This document shows positions 1-8,837 of a DNA stretch of 64,000 nt, piece by piece. The position numbers and the translations under genes were made by a program. The DNA is from Leisingera sp. NJS204 (GTDB lineage Bacteria > Pseudomonadota > Alphaproteobacteria > Rhodobacterales > Rhodobacteraceae), in contig NZ_CP035417.1 of the NCBI RefSeq assembly GCF_004123675.1, forward strand, positions 1,355,501 through 1,419,500. Direction: 5' to 3'. Positions within the stretch are counted from its first letter, which is position 1. Each line of letters begins with the position of its first letter. The notes below the pieces were generated by a model, which saw only the letters and a list, made by a program, of their open reading frames with translations, searched no databases and was not told the DNA's origin.

Positions 1-1480
1 CCGAGAAGTTCAGCCCGCATTCTTCCAGCTTTTCGCGGTATTTGATGTCCACCTCATAGCGGTGGCGGTGGCGCTCCTCGATGTGGGTGCTGCCATAGGC
101 GGCGGCGACCTTGGAACCTTCGGTCAGCGCCGCGTCATAGGCGCCAAGGCGCATGGTGCCGCCCTTGTCGTCATCCGCCTTGCGGCTGATCTTGTGGTTG
201 CCCTGCACCCATTCCTTCAGGTGATAGACCACCGGTTCGAACCGTTTCTTGCCGGCCTCATGGTCGAACTCTTCCGAACCCGCCTCGGTGATACCCGCCA
301 CATTGCGCGCAGCCTCGATCACCGCCATCTGCATGCCGAGGCAGATGCCCAGGTAGGGGACGTCGTTTTCGCGCGCATATTGCGCCGCCTTGATCTTGCC
401 CTCGGTACCGCGCTCGCCAAAGCCGCCGGGGACCAGGATCGCGTGGTAGCCCTGCAGATAGGGGGCGGCGTCTTCCTTGTCGAACAGCTCGGCGTCGACC
501 CATTCGATCTTCACCTTCACCCGGTTCGACATGCCGCCGTGGGTCAGCGCCTCGGCGATGGATTTATAGGCGTCTTCCAGCTGGGTGTATTTGCCGACAA
601 TGGCCACCTTCACTTCGCCTTCGGGGTTATAGATGCGGTCGGCCACATCTTCCCAGCGGGCCAGGTTCGGTTTCGGGGCAGGGGAGATGCCGAACGCATC
701 CAGAACCGCCTGATCCATGCCTTCGCGGTGATAGGCCAGCGGCGCCTCGTAAATGGATTTCAGATCCTGCGCAGCAATCACCGAATCCGGGCGCACGTTG
801 CAGAAAAGCGCCAGCTTCTCGCGCTCTTTCTTCGGGATCGGGCCTTCAGAGCGGCAAACCAGGATGTCCGGCGCCAGGCCGATCGAGCGCAGCTCCTTGA
901 CCGAATGCTGGGTCGGTTTGGTTTTCAGCTCGCCGCTGGCCTTGATATAGGGCAGCAGGGTCAAATGCATAAACAGGCACTGGCCGCGCGGCTTGTCCTG
1001 GGCGAACTGGCGGATCGCTTCAAAGAACGGCAGGCCTTCGATGTCGCCGACGGTGCCGCCGATTTCACAGAGCATGAAGTCGACTTCATCCTCGCCGATC
1101 GAGATGAAATCCTTGATCTCGTTGGTGACGTGGGGAATGACCTGAATGGTCTTGCCCAGGTAGTCGCCGCGGCGCTCTTTCTCCAGCACGTTGGTGTAGA
1201 TCCGCCCCGAGGAGATCGAGTCGGTCTTGCGCGCGGGCACGCCGGTGAACCGCTCGTAATGGCCCAGGTCCAGGTCGGTCTCGGCGCCATCGTCGGTGAC
1301 AAAGACTTCGCCGTGTTCAAACGGGCTCATGGTGCCCGGATCGACGTTCAGATAGGGGTCCAGCTTGCGCAGGCGGACCGAGTAGCCCCGCGCCTGCAGA
1401 AGGGCGCCAAGCGCAGCCGAAGCCAGGCCTTTGCCCAAGGATGAAACAACACCGCCGGTGATGAAGATAAAACGCGCCAT
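1..1480 (-). CDS. pyrG: CTP synthase (partial, C-terminus outside window)
   Basis: Makes CTP from UTP using glutamine-derived ammonia and ATP, the last step of de novo pyrimidine synthesis, in the cytosol. Reading from the ATG at 1480, the protein begins [18 protein letters not shown], the hallmark of the amidoligase domain. The glutamine amidotransferase half contains the nucleophile motif GICLGMQ. About 493 codons are present. Compared with the usual length of about 545, some 55 codons are missing beyond base 1, including the His and Glu of the amidotransferase triad. It lies just downstream of secG in the same direction, with its own promoter-like sequence between them. The identification is secure; only the end is lost to the window edge. 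Confidence 0.97.
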   Translation of the reverse strand, partial: MARFIFITGGVVSSLGKGLASAALGALLQARGYSVRLRKLDPYLNVDPGTMSPFEHGEVFVTDDGAETDLDLGHYERFTGVPARKTDSISSGRIYTNVLEKERRGDYLGKTIQVIPHVTNEIKDFISIGEDEVDFMLCEIGGTVGDIEGLPFFEAIRQFAQDKPRGQCLFMHLTLLPYIKASGELKTKPTQHSVKELRSIGLAPDILVCRSEGPIPKKEREKLALFCNVRPDSVIAAQDLKSIYEAPLAYHREGMDQAVLDAFGISPAPKPNLARWEDVADRIYNPEGEVKVAIVGKYTQLEDAYKSIAEALTHGGMSNRVKVKIEWVDAELFDKEDAAPYLQGYHAILVPGGFGERGTEGKIKAAQYARENDVPYLGICLGMQMAVIEAARNVAGITEAGSEEFDHEAGKKRFEPVVYHLKEWVQGNHKISRKADDDKGGTMRLGAYDAALTEGSKVAAAYGSTHIEERHRHRYEVDIKYREKLEECGLNFS

Positions 1481-1570
1481 ATGTATTCGGCTGCCCCCGT
1501 GAGAAGTCAGATTTCAGCTGCCCGGCGGTGATTGGAATCACCCCAAAAACCGCAGCATCACGGGACTTCA

Positions 1571-1599
1571 TATATAAAGGATTCGCGCAAACAACGCAA
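1571..1599 (-). promoter_or_regulatory. Sigma70-type promoter candidate for pyrG
   Basis: On the minus strand TTGCGT (complement of 1594-1599) and TATATA (complement of 1571-1576) are separated by exactly 17 bp, about 90 bp upstream of the pyrG start. Element quality and spacing fit a housekeeping promoter. No transcript data are available. Confidence 0.5.
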
Positions 1600-1600
1600 G

Positions 1601-1627
1601 GGAACCGCAAGATGCTGTTGCGGTTCC
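1601..1627 (-). terminator. Hairpin downstream of secG
   Basis: A perfect 10-bp inverted repeat (GGAACCGCAA / TTGCGGTTCC) encloses a 7-nt loop about 25 bp after the secG stop. The downstream sequence on the minus strand is only mildly T-rich, so this is a terminator or mRNA-end hairpin of moderate likelihood. Confidence 0.45.
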
Positions 1628-1652
1628 TAAAACCCTCTCAAGGTGTAGTGTG

Positions 1653-2015
1653 TCAGTCTGCGCTGGGAACCAGCGGAGCGTTGTCGCCCTCAGAAGGCGG
1701 CAGAAGATCGCTGCCCAGCGGGGCTGCCGGAGCATCGCCCTGCTCTTCGGCCTGCGGCACGGCCAGACGATCGGTGACCGAGGCGCCTGCGGATTTCTGC
1801 GCGGCCATGATGGTCAGGGTGATCGAGGTGCAGATAAAGGCGATGGCCAGGATCCAGGTCAGCCGGCTGAGCGCTGTAGCTGCCGCGCGGCCGGAGACAG
1901 CACCGCCGCCGCCGCCGCCCATGCCAAGGCCGCCGCCTTCGGAGCGCTGCAGCAGAACAACTGCAATCAGGCCGAGAGCCAAAAGAAGATGGATGATGAG
2001 AACAACGTTTTCCAT
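1653..2015 (-). CDS. secG: Preprotein translocase subunit SecG
   Basis: Small accessory subunit of the SecYEG protein-export channel in the inner membrane. The start at 2015 gives 120 residues beginning MENVVLIIHLLLALGLIAVV, a typical SecG first membrane segment. It is followed by the family's SEGGGLGMGGGG glycine stretch and a second membrane helix near residues 50-70. The C-terminal tail is acidic and Pro-rich, as in other alphaproteobacterial SecG proteins. An upstream in-frame start would add 21 unlikely residues. The order secG then pyrG is common in Rhodobacterales. Confidence 0.93.
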   Translation of the reverse strand: MENVVLIIHLLLALGLIAVVLLQRSEGGGLGMGGGGGGAVSGRAAATALSRLTWILAIAFICTSITLTIMAAQKSAGASVTDRLAVPQAEEQGDAPAAPLGSDLLPPSEGDNAPLVPSAD

Positions 2016-2187
2016 GGGCCCCTGCGGCGGTTGGCTGAGTATCGGGCGGTAAATAGGCAAGATTGACCGGGGGGGCAAGGGCGGAGTTGCAGCCCCTGCC
2101 GCGAACCGTCCCGGACGTCACGCAACATGAATGTTTGCATCATGAAACATGACTGGACAGGCCTCCTGCAGCGGCGCAGCATGGGGT

Positions 2188-2814
2188 ATGCCTCATGATC
2201 ACCCCGACCACCCGCATGCCCTTTTGCCGCCTGACCCTGCTTTGCGGGTCAAGGCGCTGGAATCGATTCTCATTCAGAAGGGGCTGATTGATCCCGCCGC
2301 GCTGGAGGAGATCATTGATACCTATCAAAACAGGATCGGCCCGCAGAACGGCGCCCTTGTGGTGGCGCGCGCCTGGAGCGATCCGGAGTTCAAGGCAGCA
2401 CTGCTGGCGGATGCTGATCCGGTGCTGGCGGACCTTGGGTTTTATGGCCGCCAGGGCGAGCATATGGTGGTGGTGGAGAATACGGCCCTGCAGCACAATA
2501 TGGTCGTTTGTACGCTGTGCAGCTGCTACCCGTGGCCTTTGCTGGGTATACCGCCGGGCTGGTATAAGTCCGACGCCTATCGCGCCCGCGCGGTGCGCGA
2601 ACCGCGGAAAGTTCTGGCGGATTTCGGCGTGGCCCTGCCTGAGGGGACCGCGGTGCGGGTCTGGGACTCGACGGCTGAGGTCCGCTATCTGGTGCTGCCG
2701 ATGCGGCCTGAAGGCACTGAGGGTTTGAGCGCAGAGGAGCTGGCGGCGCTGGTGACCCGCGACAGCATGATCGGCACCGGCCTTGCACGGCAGCCGGGGG
2801 AGGCGCCGGCATGA
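2188..2814 (+). CDS. nthA: Nitrile hydratase alpha subunit, cobalt type
   Basis: Metal-binding subunit of the enzyme that hydrates nitriles to amides. The signature [11 protein letters not shown] places the three cysteine ligands at residues 108, 111 and 113, counted from the ATG at 2188. Thr after the first Cys is the mark of the Co(III) form; iron enzymes have Ser. I prefer the ATG at 2188 because it gives a His/Asp-rich N-terminus starting [10 protein letters not shown], as in other Co-type alpha subunits. An upstream ATG at 2149 is possible; neither has a strong ribosome binding site. The last four bases overlap the beta-subunit start (ATGA). Confidence 0.94.
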   Translation: MPHDHPDHPHALLPPDPALRVKALESILIQKGLIDPAALEEIIDTYQNRIGPQNGALVVARAWSDPEFKAALLADADPVLADLGFYGRQGEHMVVVENTALQHNMVVCTLCSCYPWPLLGIPPGWYKSDAYRARAVREPRKVLADFGVALPEGTAVRVWDSTAEVRYLVLPMRPEGTEGLSAEELAALVTRDSMIGTGLARQPGEAPA

Positions 2815-3488
2815 CCCGGGTGCATGACATGGGCGGGCGATTCGGTGACGGACCGGTAGTGCCGGAAGCCGAGGACGCGCCGGTTTTTGCCGAGGACTGG
2901 CATGCCCGGGCGCTGGCGGTGACGCTGGCCTGCGGCGCGCTGGGGCGGTGGAATATCGACACCTCCCGCCATGCGCGGGAGAAGCTGTCGCCGAAGGATT
3001 ATACGCGGTTTTCCTATTACGAGAAATGGATCTCGGCGCTGGCGGATCTGCTGGTGGAGAAAGGCGTGCTGACGCGCGAAGACCTGCAGGGCCAGGGTGC
3101 TGCCGGACTGCATGCGCTGGCAGAGCGGGCGCTGAAGGCGGATGCGGTGGCAGGGGCCTTGGCCAAGGGCGGTCCAGCCACCCGTGAGGGCGGGCCGAAG
3201 CCGCGGTTTCATCCGGGGCAGGCGGTGCGGGTGCGAATCCCTGCTGACAACGCGCTGGTCGATGGCGGCCACACGCGGCTGCCGCAATATGCCGCCGGCG
3301 CGCATGGCTATGTCCTGCGGCTGCATGGCACCCATGTGCTGCCGGACAGCAACGCGCATGGATTGGGCGAAGCACCGGAGCCGCTGTATGCGGTGCGGTT
3401 TTCGGCGCGCATGTTGTGGGCGCATCCCGAACATCCCGAGGACGAGGTGGTGCTGGACCTGTGGCAAAGCTATCTGGAGCCACTATGA
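2811..3488 (+). CDS. nthB: Nitrile hydratase beta subunit
   Basis: Non-metal subunit that pairs with the alpha subunit and lines the substrate pocket. The N-terminus [16 protein letters not shown] is the conserved beta-subunit opening. The C-terminal SH3-like part contains [10 protein letters not shown] and ends with [13 protein letters not shown], as usual. At 225 residues it is full length for the family. Both ends overlap neighbours by four bases (ATGA), implying translational coupling and a fixed subunit ratio. Confidence 0.94.
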   Translation: MTRVHDMGGRFGDGPVVPEAEDAPVFAEDWHARALAVTLACGALGRWNIDTSRHAREKLSPKDYTRFSYYEKWISALADLLVEKGVLTREDLQGQGAAGLHALAERALKADAVAGALAKGGPATREGGPKPRFHPGQAVRVRIPADNALVDGGHTRLPQYAAGAHGYVLRLHGTHVLPDSNAHGLGEAPEPLYAVRFSARMLWAHPEHPEDEVVLDLWQSYLEPL

Positions 3489-3817
3489 GCGGGTGTTCTG
3501 AGGTTGCCGCGCCGGAGCCGGTCTTTGCCGAGCCTTGGCATGCGCAGGTCTTTGCACTGACGGTGCATCTGAACGAAGCCGGGCGGTTTACCTGGGGCGT
3601 ATGGGTCGAGCGGTTCTCGGCCACTTTGCGACGCCACGGCCTTAGCCGTGAGCTGGATGGCGGTGAGGATTATTTTCGCGCCTGGCTGGAGACACTGGAG
3701 ATGTTCCTGGCCGAGGAGGGGGCGGCATCGCGCGCGGAGGCCGAGGTGATGCGCAGCCGCTGGGAAGCGGCCTATCTGGCGACTCCGCATGGGAAACCGG
3801 TGCGGCTAAGCGATTGA
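3485..3817 (+). CDS. Nitrile hydratase accessory (activator) protein, P14K/NhlE type
   Basis: A 110-residue protein resembling the N-terminal part of the beta subunit (PVFAEPWHAQVFALTVHLNE). This is the pattern of small chaperones that load cobalt into the alpha subunit by subunit swapping. It starts at the ATG overlapping the beta-subunit stop (ATGA at 3485) and ends with LATPHGKPVRLSD, a typical end for these proteins. It completes the alpha-beta-activator operon. The family is clear; the maturation role is taken from known homologues. Confidence 0.88.
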   Translation: MSGCSEVAAPEPVFAEPWHAQVFALTVHLNEAGRFTWGVWVERFSATLRRHGLSRELDGGEDYFRAWLETLEMFLAEEGAASRAEAEVMRSRWEAAYLATPHGKPVRLSD

Positions 3818-4193
3818 CCGCGCAGCAGGTTCGGCCGCCGGGGCCGTCCGACCGTCCGGGCGGTTCAGGTTTCTTCTTTCGTTGGTCTGAGCGCTGATCC
3901 GGTTAATGATGGCGGCGCTGCCGGACAGCGCCCGTCCGTCCCATCGGGCGGGCTCTTTTGTCAGGTAAGCCCGCCAACTGAACTCTTGCAGATCCGGCAC
4001 GGTAAACTGCCTTTCAGGTCTGTTCCGCCGCCAGCCCGCGGACGGGCTCTGCCCGGCTGAGAACGGGTTTTGCGGCGGAGAGGGGGCCGCGCGCTGTGAA
4101 TTAGCGTCTGACTGCGGCGAATTTGCGGTTCCCCTGCCGGCGCAGCATCGCTATATGAGCGTGGGTTTGAACCAAGACTGTAAAGGACCGGAT
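3818..4193. other. Intergenic region between the nitrile hydratase operon and purA
   Basis: 376 bp with no convincing gene; short open frames here lack family features. It should contain the end of the nitrile hydratase transcript and the purA promoter, but I see neither a clean terminator nor a well-spaced -35/-10 pair. AAAGGA at 4182-4187 is a plausible purA ribosome binding site. Confidence 0.5.
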
Positions 4194-5507
4194 ATGGCCA
4201 ATGTCGTCGTAGTCGGCGCCCAGTGGGGCGACGAAGGGAAAGGCAAGATCGTGGATTGGCTGAGCGAGCGTGCAGACGTGATCGCGCGCTTCCAGGGCGG
4301 CCATAACGCCGGCCATACGCTGGTCATTGACGGCAAGGTCTACAAGCTGCACGCGCTGCCTTCGGGCGTGGTGCGCGGCGGCAAGCTGTCGGTCATTGGC
4401 AACGGTGTGGTGCTGGATCCCTGGCACCTGATGAAAGAGATCGCCACAGTCCAGGCGCAGGGTGTTGAGATCACCCCGGAAACGCTGATGGTCGCGGAAA
4501 ACACGCCGCTGATCCTGCCGCTGCATGGCGAATTGGACCGGGCGCGCGAAGAGGCGGCCTCGAAAGGCACCAAGATCGGCACCACCGGCCGCGGCATTGG
4601 CCCGTGTTACGAAGATAAAGTGGGCCGCCGTGCGATCCGCGTCGCCGATCTGGCGGATGAGGCGACGCTGATTGCCCGCGTTGACCGGGCGCTGCAGCAT
4701 CATGATCCGCTGCGCAAGGGGCTGGGTGTTGACGCAGTTGACCGCGACGCGCTGATTGAACAGCTGAAAGAGATCGCACCGAAGATTCTGCCCTATGCAG
4801 CGCCGGTCTGGAAGGTGCTGAACGAGAAGCGCAAGGCGGGCAAGCGGATCCTTTTTGAAGGCGCGCAGGGTGCGTTGCTGGACATTGATTTCGGCACCTA
4901 TCCGTTTGTGACCTCGTCGAATGTGATTGCAGGCCAGGCGGCAACCGGTGTGGGCATCGGCCCCGGCTCGATCGATTATGTGCTGGGCATTGTGAAGGCC
5001 TATACCACACGGGTTGGCGAAGGCCCGTTCCCGACTGAGCTGTTGCAGGCCGATGGCACGCCGGATGCGGACGGCCAGCGTCTGGGTGAGCGCGGCCATG
5101 AGTTCGGCACTACCACCGGCCGCCAGCGCCGTTGCGGCTGGTTTGATGCCTGTCTGGTGCGCCAGACCTGCGCCACTTCCGGCATCAACGGTATTTCGCT
5201 GACCAAGCTGGATGTGCTGGACGGGTTCGAGACCCTGAAGATCTGTGTGGGCTATGATCTGGACGGCGAGCGCCTGGATTACCTGCCGACGGCTGCCGAC
5301 AGCCAGGCCCGCTGCACGCCGGTTTACGAGGAAATGCCGGGCTGGAGCGAAAGCACCGAAGGCGCGCGCAGCTGGAATGACCTGCCGGCCAATGCGATCA
5401 AATATGTGAAACGGGTGGAAGAGCTGATTGACTGCCCGGTGGCATTGCTGTCCACCAGCCCGGAGCGGGACGACACCATTCTGGTGACCGATCCCTTTGC
5501 CGACTGA
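4194..5507 (+). CDS. purA: Adenylosuccinate synthetase
   Basis: Joins IMP and aspartate using GTP, the first committed step to AMP. The protein from 4194 (437 residues) starts [21 protein letters not shown], which contains the catalytic Asp and GTP-binding loop. It continues with [10 protein letters not shown] (catalytic His), [14 protein letters not shown] and the C-terminal KLDVLDG guanine-specificity motif. A longer in-frame start at 4155 adds 13 residues without support. The stop overlaps the next start (TGATG), so the DUF2842 gene is probably co-translated. Confidence 0.97.
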   Translation: MANVVVVGAQWGDEGKGKIVDWLSERADVIARFQGGHNAGHTLVIDGKVYKLHALPSGVVRGGKLSVIGNGVVLDPWHLMKEIATVQAQGVEITPETLMVAENTPLILPLHGELDRAREEAASKGTKIGTTGRGIGPCYEDKVGRRAIRVADLADEATLIARVDRALQHHDPLRKGLGVDAVDRDALIEQLKEIAPKILPYAAPVWKVLNEKRKAGKRILFEGAQGALLDIDFGTYPFVTSSNVIAGQAATGVGIGPGSIDYVLGIVKAYTTRVGEGPFPTELLQADGTPDADGQRLGERGHEFGTTTGRQRRCGWFDACLVRQTCATSGINGISLTKLDVLDGFETLKICVGYDLDGERLDYLPTAADSQARCTPVYEEMPGWSESTEGARSWNDLPANAIKYVKRVEELIDCPVALLSTSPERDDTILVTDPFAD

Positions 5508-5743
5508 TGGCTGAGGAAAAAGGCCTGAGCTATAAGGCCCGGCGGCGCTGGGCACTGGTGATCCTGCTGGTCGGGATGCCGGTTTACATCGTGGCTGCTG
5601 TCACGGTGATGAATATGCTGGACCGGCCGCCGTTGTGGCTGGAGCTGCTGATTTATGTGGCGCTGGGGGTTGTCTGGGTGCTGCCGTTTAAGTTTGTGTT
5701 CCGCGGTGTCGGCAAGGAAGATCCGGGCGCGGAACAGGAATAA
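5507..5743 (+). CDS. DUF2842 small membrane protein
   Basis: 78 residues with two predicted membrane helices (about residues 14-36 and 42-64) separated by DRPPLWLEL, ending in a short acidic tail. This is the DUF2842 family, widespread in alphaproteobacteria and of unknown function. Its start codon overlaps the purA stop, so its expression is tied to purine synthesis. A terminator follows about 110 bp downstream. Confidence 0.82.
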   Translation: MAEEKGLSYKARRRWALVILLVGMPVYIVAAVTVMNMLDRPPLWLELLIYVALGVVWVLPFKFVFRGVGKEDPGAEQE

Positions 5744-5850
5744 GGTGAGGGCAGGCTTGAAAGAAGAGGGGCGCTGCCCCTCTGCGCCTGTGGCGCATTC
5801 ACCCCGGAGTATTTCGGCAAAGATGAAGCAGGATCTGGTTCGGAAAATGA

Positions 5851-5879
5851 AAAGGCGGCCCGCAATGGCCGCCTTTTTT
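5851..5879. terminator. Bidirectional Rho-independent terminator
   Basis: AAAGGCGGCC (5851-5860) pairs with GGCCGCCTTT (5867-5876) across a 6-nt loop and is followed by a run of T. The A-run before it and the T-run after it make it work in both directions. It sits between the convergent purA/DUF2842 unit and the acidic-protein gene, and so probably ends both. Confidence 0.88.
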
Positions 5880-5898
5880 GGTCCGGTCGCCGGGGCGT

Positions 5899-8067
5899 TC
5901 AGCCTGCGGCGCGTTTGCCGGGCTTGAAGCCGATGTCGCCGGAGGCGGTGAACTGGCCGCTGCCGGAGCGTTCGATCTTGCCGTCGCGCAAGAGCTGGCC
6001 GAAAGAACGCAGCCCGTCTTCGCGGTTGAAGTCACTGCTGCCGGCGCTGCGCACCTTGTTCATCAGTTGCGGGCGCGAGAAGTGGTCGCGGCCTTCGACA
6101 AAGCTCATGTAGGCGGCGGCCGCTTCCAGCAGCTCATGCAGTTCGGCGGCGCCGCGTTCGGCGGCGTAGGAGGCAAAACCGCTGCTGCCTTCGGTTTCGT
6201 CGCCCAGAACCGCAGCCGAGACCCGGCGCGGGCGCACCGGCTGCTGCGGTGTGCTGCCTTCGTCAATGCGCTGTTCAGCCACCAGTTTCAGCGGGGCCGG
6301 GCGGGAGGCCGGGCCGGACGGACGTTCCGAGGCGTTCGGGCGGGACTCCGGGCGGCGCGGGCGGACCACGCTGGCCAGGTCTTCGCGGTAAGGCTTGGCG
6401 CCATCGCTGCCGGTGGTGCCAGCGGCAGGACCTTCGGCCTTGGTGGCGGCGACAGCGGCGCGCAGCTGGCTGTAAGCCTCGCGGGAAGAGGCGGTGTCAG
6501 GGTCCTCGAGTTTTTCGTCGGCGGCGGCCATCAGCCGGGAGACATCGCTGTCCGCCAGGCTGGCTGCTGCGGATTGGGCTGTGGACTGGGCGGGGGGCTG
6601 GGCCGTGGACAGGGCCGGAGAATCCCCGGCGTCCTGATCTTCGGAAGCGGCCAGGATCTCGGCCTCCACCTCAGCCAGTTCGCGCATCAGGTCGGCTTCG
6701 TCTTCCTGTGACAGCGGCGGCTGCCCGGGCGCGGGGTCTTCGCTGGCTTTGGATTCCTCCAGCCGGCCGGACGCGACGGCCTTGTCAAAGTCGGTGCGTT
6801 TCACCTTGGTGATGCGCACCCGCGCCGGACGGGCGGGGGCAGGTTTGGCAGCGGCAGCTTCGTCTTCGGCGCTGCCGGCCAGGAGGTTTTCGGCGCCACG
6901 GCTGTCTGTGGTTTCGCTGGCGTCCGCAGCAGCCGGCGCATTGTCTTTATCCTGCAGGCCGGCAAACAGGCTGTCGCTGTCTTGTGCCGGGGCATCGCTT
7001 GCAGAGGCGGCCCCGGTGTTCAGGTCCAGGCGGTCCAGTGCCTTGGCGATTGCATCGTTGTCTTCATCATCAAAGCCCTGTGCGCCGTCGGCGTCATCTT
7101 CCAGCAGCGCGTTGGAGATGTCCTCGGCGGCGCTTTCCAGAACGTCGTCGGCATGCTCGTCTTCGGTGAAGTCTTCGTCCGGGGTCTGTGCCACCACAGC
7201 ACGGATGCGCTGCAGTTTGGCGGCGATGCTGTCTGCGGCCGGCACGGTGTCTTCGCCGGCGTCTTTTCCGGTGCGCGGGGCGGCTTCGGCCTTTGCTTCC
7301 TTGGGGGAGGTAACCTCATCGGCAGCGGCTTCATTGACTTCGAGCAGTTCGACTTCGGGGGTGCTGTCTTCGGCGGCCTGCGCATCTTCGCTTGCGGTTT
7401 CCAGCACAGCGGCAATGGTTTCTTCGGCTTCGGCTTCGGCTTCGGCTTCGGCTTCGGCTTCGGCTTCGGCTTCGGCTTCGGCTTCGGCTTCGGCTTCGGC
7501 TTCGGCTTCCTCAATCTCTGCTGTTGCGGTTTGGGCTTCCTCTGCGACAGCCTCGGCGGCGGAATCGGAGGCTTCGGCAGCAATTGTATCTGCTGCTGCG
7601 GTTGCTTCTGCGGTGGCCTCGGTCACTGCAGTTTCTGCAGGTGCCTCTGCCGGGGCGGGTTGTTCTGCAACCGGTTCCGCGGCAGGTGCCGGTTCGGGGA
7701 CAGCCTGTGCTGGAGCTGATTGAGCCGGAGCAGCCTGTGCCGGAGCAGGGGGGTCAACTGCAGCGGTGGCAAGCGCCGGGGTGGCGGCGCGCAGGTGGAT
7801 ACCTCCGTCGCTGGTGCGGGCCTCGACCTGGCGGGCAATCTCGCGTTGGGCGATGCGGGCCAGCATGTCGGCGTCAGGTTGCGGCGGCTCGGCCCCGAAA
7901 TACCTGTCGTCCGACGCAAGGTCGCGGAAATACTCGGCAATCGCCTTCATGGTGCCGAAGGAATCCTCAAACCCTTCCAAAGTGCAGGAAAAGGTTCCAT
8001 AGGATACGGTCAAGACTTTGTTGTTATGTACCATCAGCTCGCTCGTCTTCGTCACATTTGTTGCCAT
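5899..8067 (-). CDS. Large acidic Ala/Glu-rich protein of unknown function, with a hexanucleotide-encoded EA repeat
   Basis: 722 residues with conserved-looking ends and a low-complexity middle. The N-terminal ~95 residues (beginning MATNVTKTSELMVHNNKV) look folded and include EYFRDLASDDRYFGAEPP. Residues ~100-600 are dominated by Ala, Glu, Asp and Pro, including an uninterrupted alternating Glu-Ala tract encoded by 14 TTCGGC units. The C-terminal ~90 residues look globular again (SFVEGRDHFSRPQLMNKV, then FNREDGLRSFGQLLRDGKI). I see no signal peptide or membrane helix, so it is probably cytosolic. I recognise the layout as one found in roseobacters, where it is left hypothetical or loosely called CheA-like; there is no kinase domain here. 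Function unknown. Confidence 0.8.
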   Translation of the reverse strand: MATNVTKTSELMVHNNKVLTVSYGTFSCTLEGFEDSFGTMKAIAEYFRDLASDDRYFGAEPPQPDADMLARIAQREIARQVEARTSDGGIHLRAATPALATAAVDPPAPAQAAPAQSAPAQAVPEPAPAAEPVAEQPAPAEAPAETAVTEATAEATAAADTIAAEASDSAAEAVAEEAQTATAEIEEAEAEAEAEAEAEAEAEAEAEAEAEAEAEETIAAVLETASEDAQAAEDSTPEVELLEVNEAAADEVTSPKEAKAEAAPRTGKDAGEDTVPAADSIAAKLQRIRAVVAQTPDEDFTEDEHADDVLESAAEDISNALLEDDADGAQGFDDEDNDAIAKALDRLDLNTGAASASDAPAQDSDSLFAGLQDKDNAPAAADASETTDSRGAENLLAGSAEDEAAAAKPAPARPARVRITKVKRTDFDKAVASGRLEESKASEDPAPGQPPLSQEDEADLMRELAEVEAEILAASEDQDAGDSPALSTAQPPAQSTAQSAAASLADSDVSRLMAAADEKLEDPDTASSREAYSQLRAAVAATKAEGPAAGTTGSDGAKPYREDLASVVRPRRPESRPNASERPSGPASRPAPLKLVAEQRIDEGSTPQQPVRPRRVSAAVLGDETEGSSGFASYAAERGAAELHELLEAAAAYMSFVEGRDHFSRPQLMNKVRSAGSSDFNREDGLRSFGQLLRDGKIERSGSGQFTASGDIGFKPGKRAAG
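7423..7506. repeat. 14 perfect tandem copies of TTCGGC
   Basis: An uninterrupted 84-bp hexanucleotide microsatellite inside the acidic-protein gene, encoding (Glu-Ala)n on the minus strand. Because the unit is six bases, changes in copy number keep the frame and alter only linker length. It also opens several other reading frames, producing false ORFs. Confidence 0.97.
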
Positions 8068-8174
8068 TCACCATATTGGCAGAAGGGACCAATTTTGCTC
8101 GAATCCGTGCAATTGATCGTATCATTTTGTGTTCAGAATGTGACCTGTTTCCAAAACTGCCAGGAATGCGCCCC

Positions 8175-8837
8175 ATGAACCGTCTGATTGTTGAGGAATT
8201 GGAACCAATCACCCTGGTTGGCGGCGGTGCGCTTGGGTCCGACGATCTGGCGGCGGCGCTGGCGCTGGCACCGGTGCTGGTGGCGGCGGATGGCGGGGCC
8301 GCTGCGGTGCTGGCGGCGGGGCATGTTCCAAGTGCGGTGATCGGCGATTTTGACTCGCTGCCGCAGGATGTGCGGGACCGTCTGCCGCCGGAGTGTCTGC
8401 ATCCGGTGGCCGAGCAGGACAGTACCGATTTTGACAAGGCGCTGCGGGGGATTGCGGCGCCGGTGGTGCTGGCGGTGGGGTTTTTAGGCGGGCGGGTGGA
8501 TCACCAGCTGGCGGCGTTCAATACGCTGGTGCAGGGGCATCAGACCCCTTGTGTGCTGATTGGTGAGACCGAAGTGATGTTTCACCTGACCCATGCGGTG
8601 GAACTGCCAGCGGCGGCGGGGGAGGTTATCTCGCTGTTTCCGATGCGGGCGGTGCAGGGGCGGTCTGAAGGGCTGGAGTGGCCCATTGATGGCTTGCGGA
8701 TGTCGCCGATGGGGCGGATCGGCACCTCCAACCGGGCGACAGGCCCGGTGCGGCTGGTACCGGAGGGGCCGGGGCTCTTGGTGATCGTGCCGCGGCGGCT
8801 GCTGGCTGCGGTGGCGGCGGCGGTCAGGCGGGATTGA
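8175..8837 (+). CDS. thiN: Thiamine pyrophosphokinase
   Basis: Transfers pyrophosphate from ATP to thiamine to make the cofactor TPP. The start at 8175 gives 220 residues. Family motifs are VAADGGAAAVL near residues 38-48, IGDFDSLP (metal/ATP site) and QDSTDFDKAL near residue 80, followed by GFLGGRVDHQLA. The C-terminal half is the thiamin-binding beta-sandwich, with TSNRATG near the end. Transcribed divergently from the acidic protein; its end overlaps the end of the convergent transporter by 14 bases. Confidence 0.92.
   Translation: MNRLIVEELEPITLVGGGALGSDDLAAALALAPVLVAADGGAAAVLAAGHVPSAVIGDFDSLPQDVRDRLPPECLHPVAEQDSTDFDKALRGIAAPVVLAVGFLGGRVDHQLAAFNTLVQGHQTPCVLIGETEVMFHLTHAVELPAAAGEVISLFPMRAVQGRSEGLEWPIDGLRMSPMGRIGTSNRATGPVRLVPEGPGLLVIVPRRLLAAVAAAVRRD

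Noticed and set aside
62-1444. 460-codon plus-strand open frame over pyrG
   Set aside because: Antisense shadow of pyrG, which matches its family throughout on the minus strand.
3228-3246. tRNA-like GTGCGAATCCC string
   Set aside because: Lies inside the nitrile hydratase beta gene and cannot be folded into a cloverleaf with flanking bases.
2140-3624. 494-codon minus-strand open frame
   Set aside because: Lies opposite the nitrile hydratase genes; Pro/Ala/His/Arg-rich composition typical of antisense reading in GC-rich DNA.
4101-5555. 484-codon minus-strand open frame
   Set aside because: Antisense to purA, with no recognisable domain.
7423-7506. CRISPR-like regular repeats
   Set aside because: The units are contiguous with no spacers and lie inside a coding frame; no cas genes in the window.
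6982-7719. Phe/Gly-rich and Ser/Ala-rich plus-strand frames and a Lys/Pro-repeat minus-strand frame
   Set aside because: All arise from reading the TTCGGC repeat in wrong frames; only the Glu-Ala frame joins two conserved-looking ends.
7392-8174. Long Arg/Leu-rich extension in front of thiamine pyrophosphokinase
   Set aside because: In-frame read-through from the repeat; the family start at 8175 is clear.
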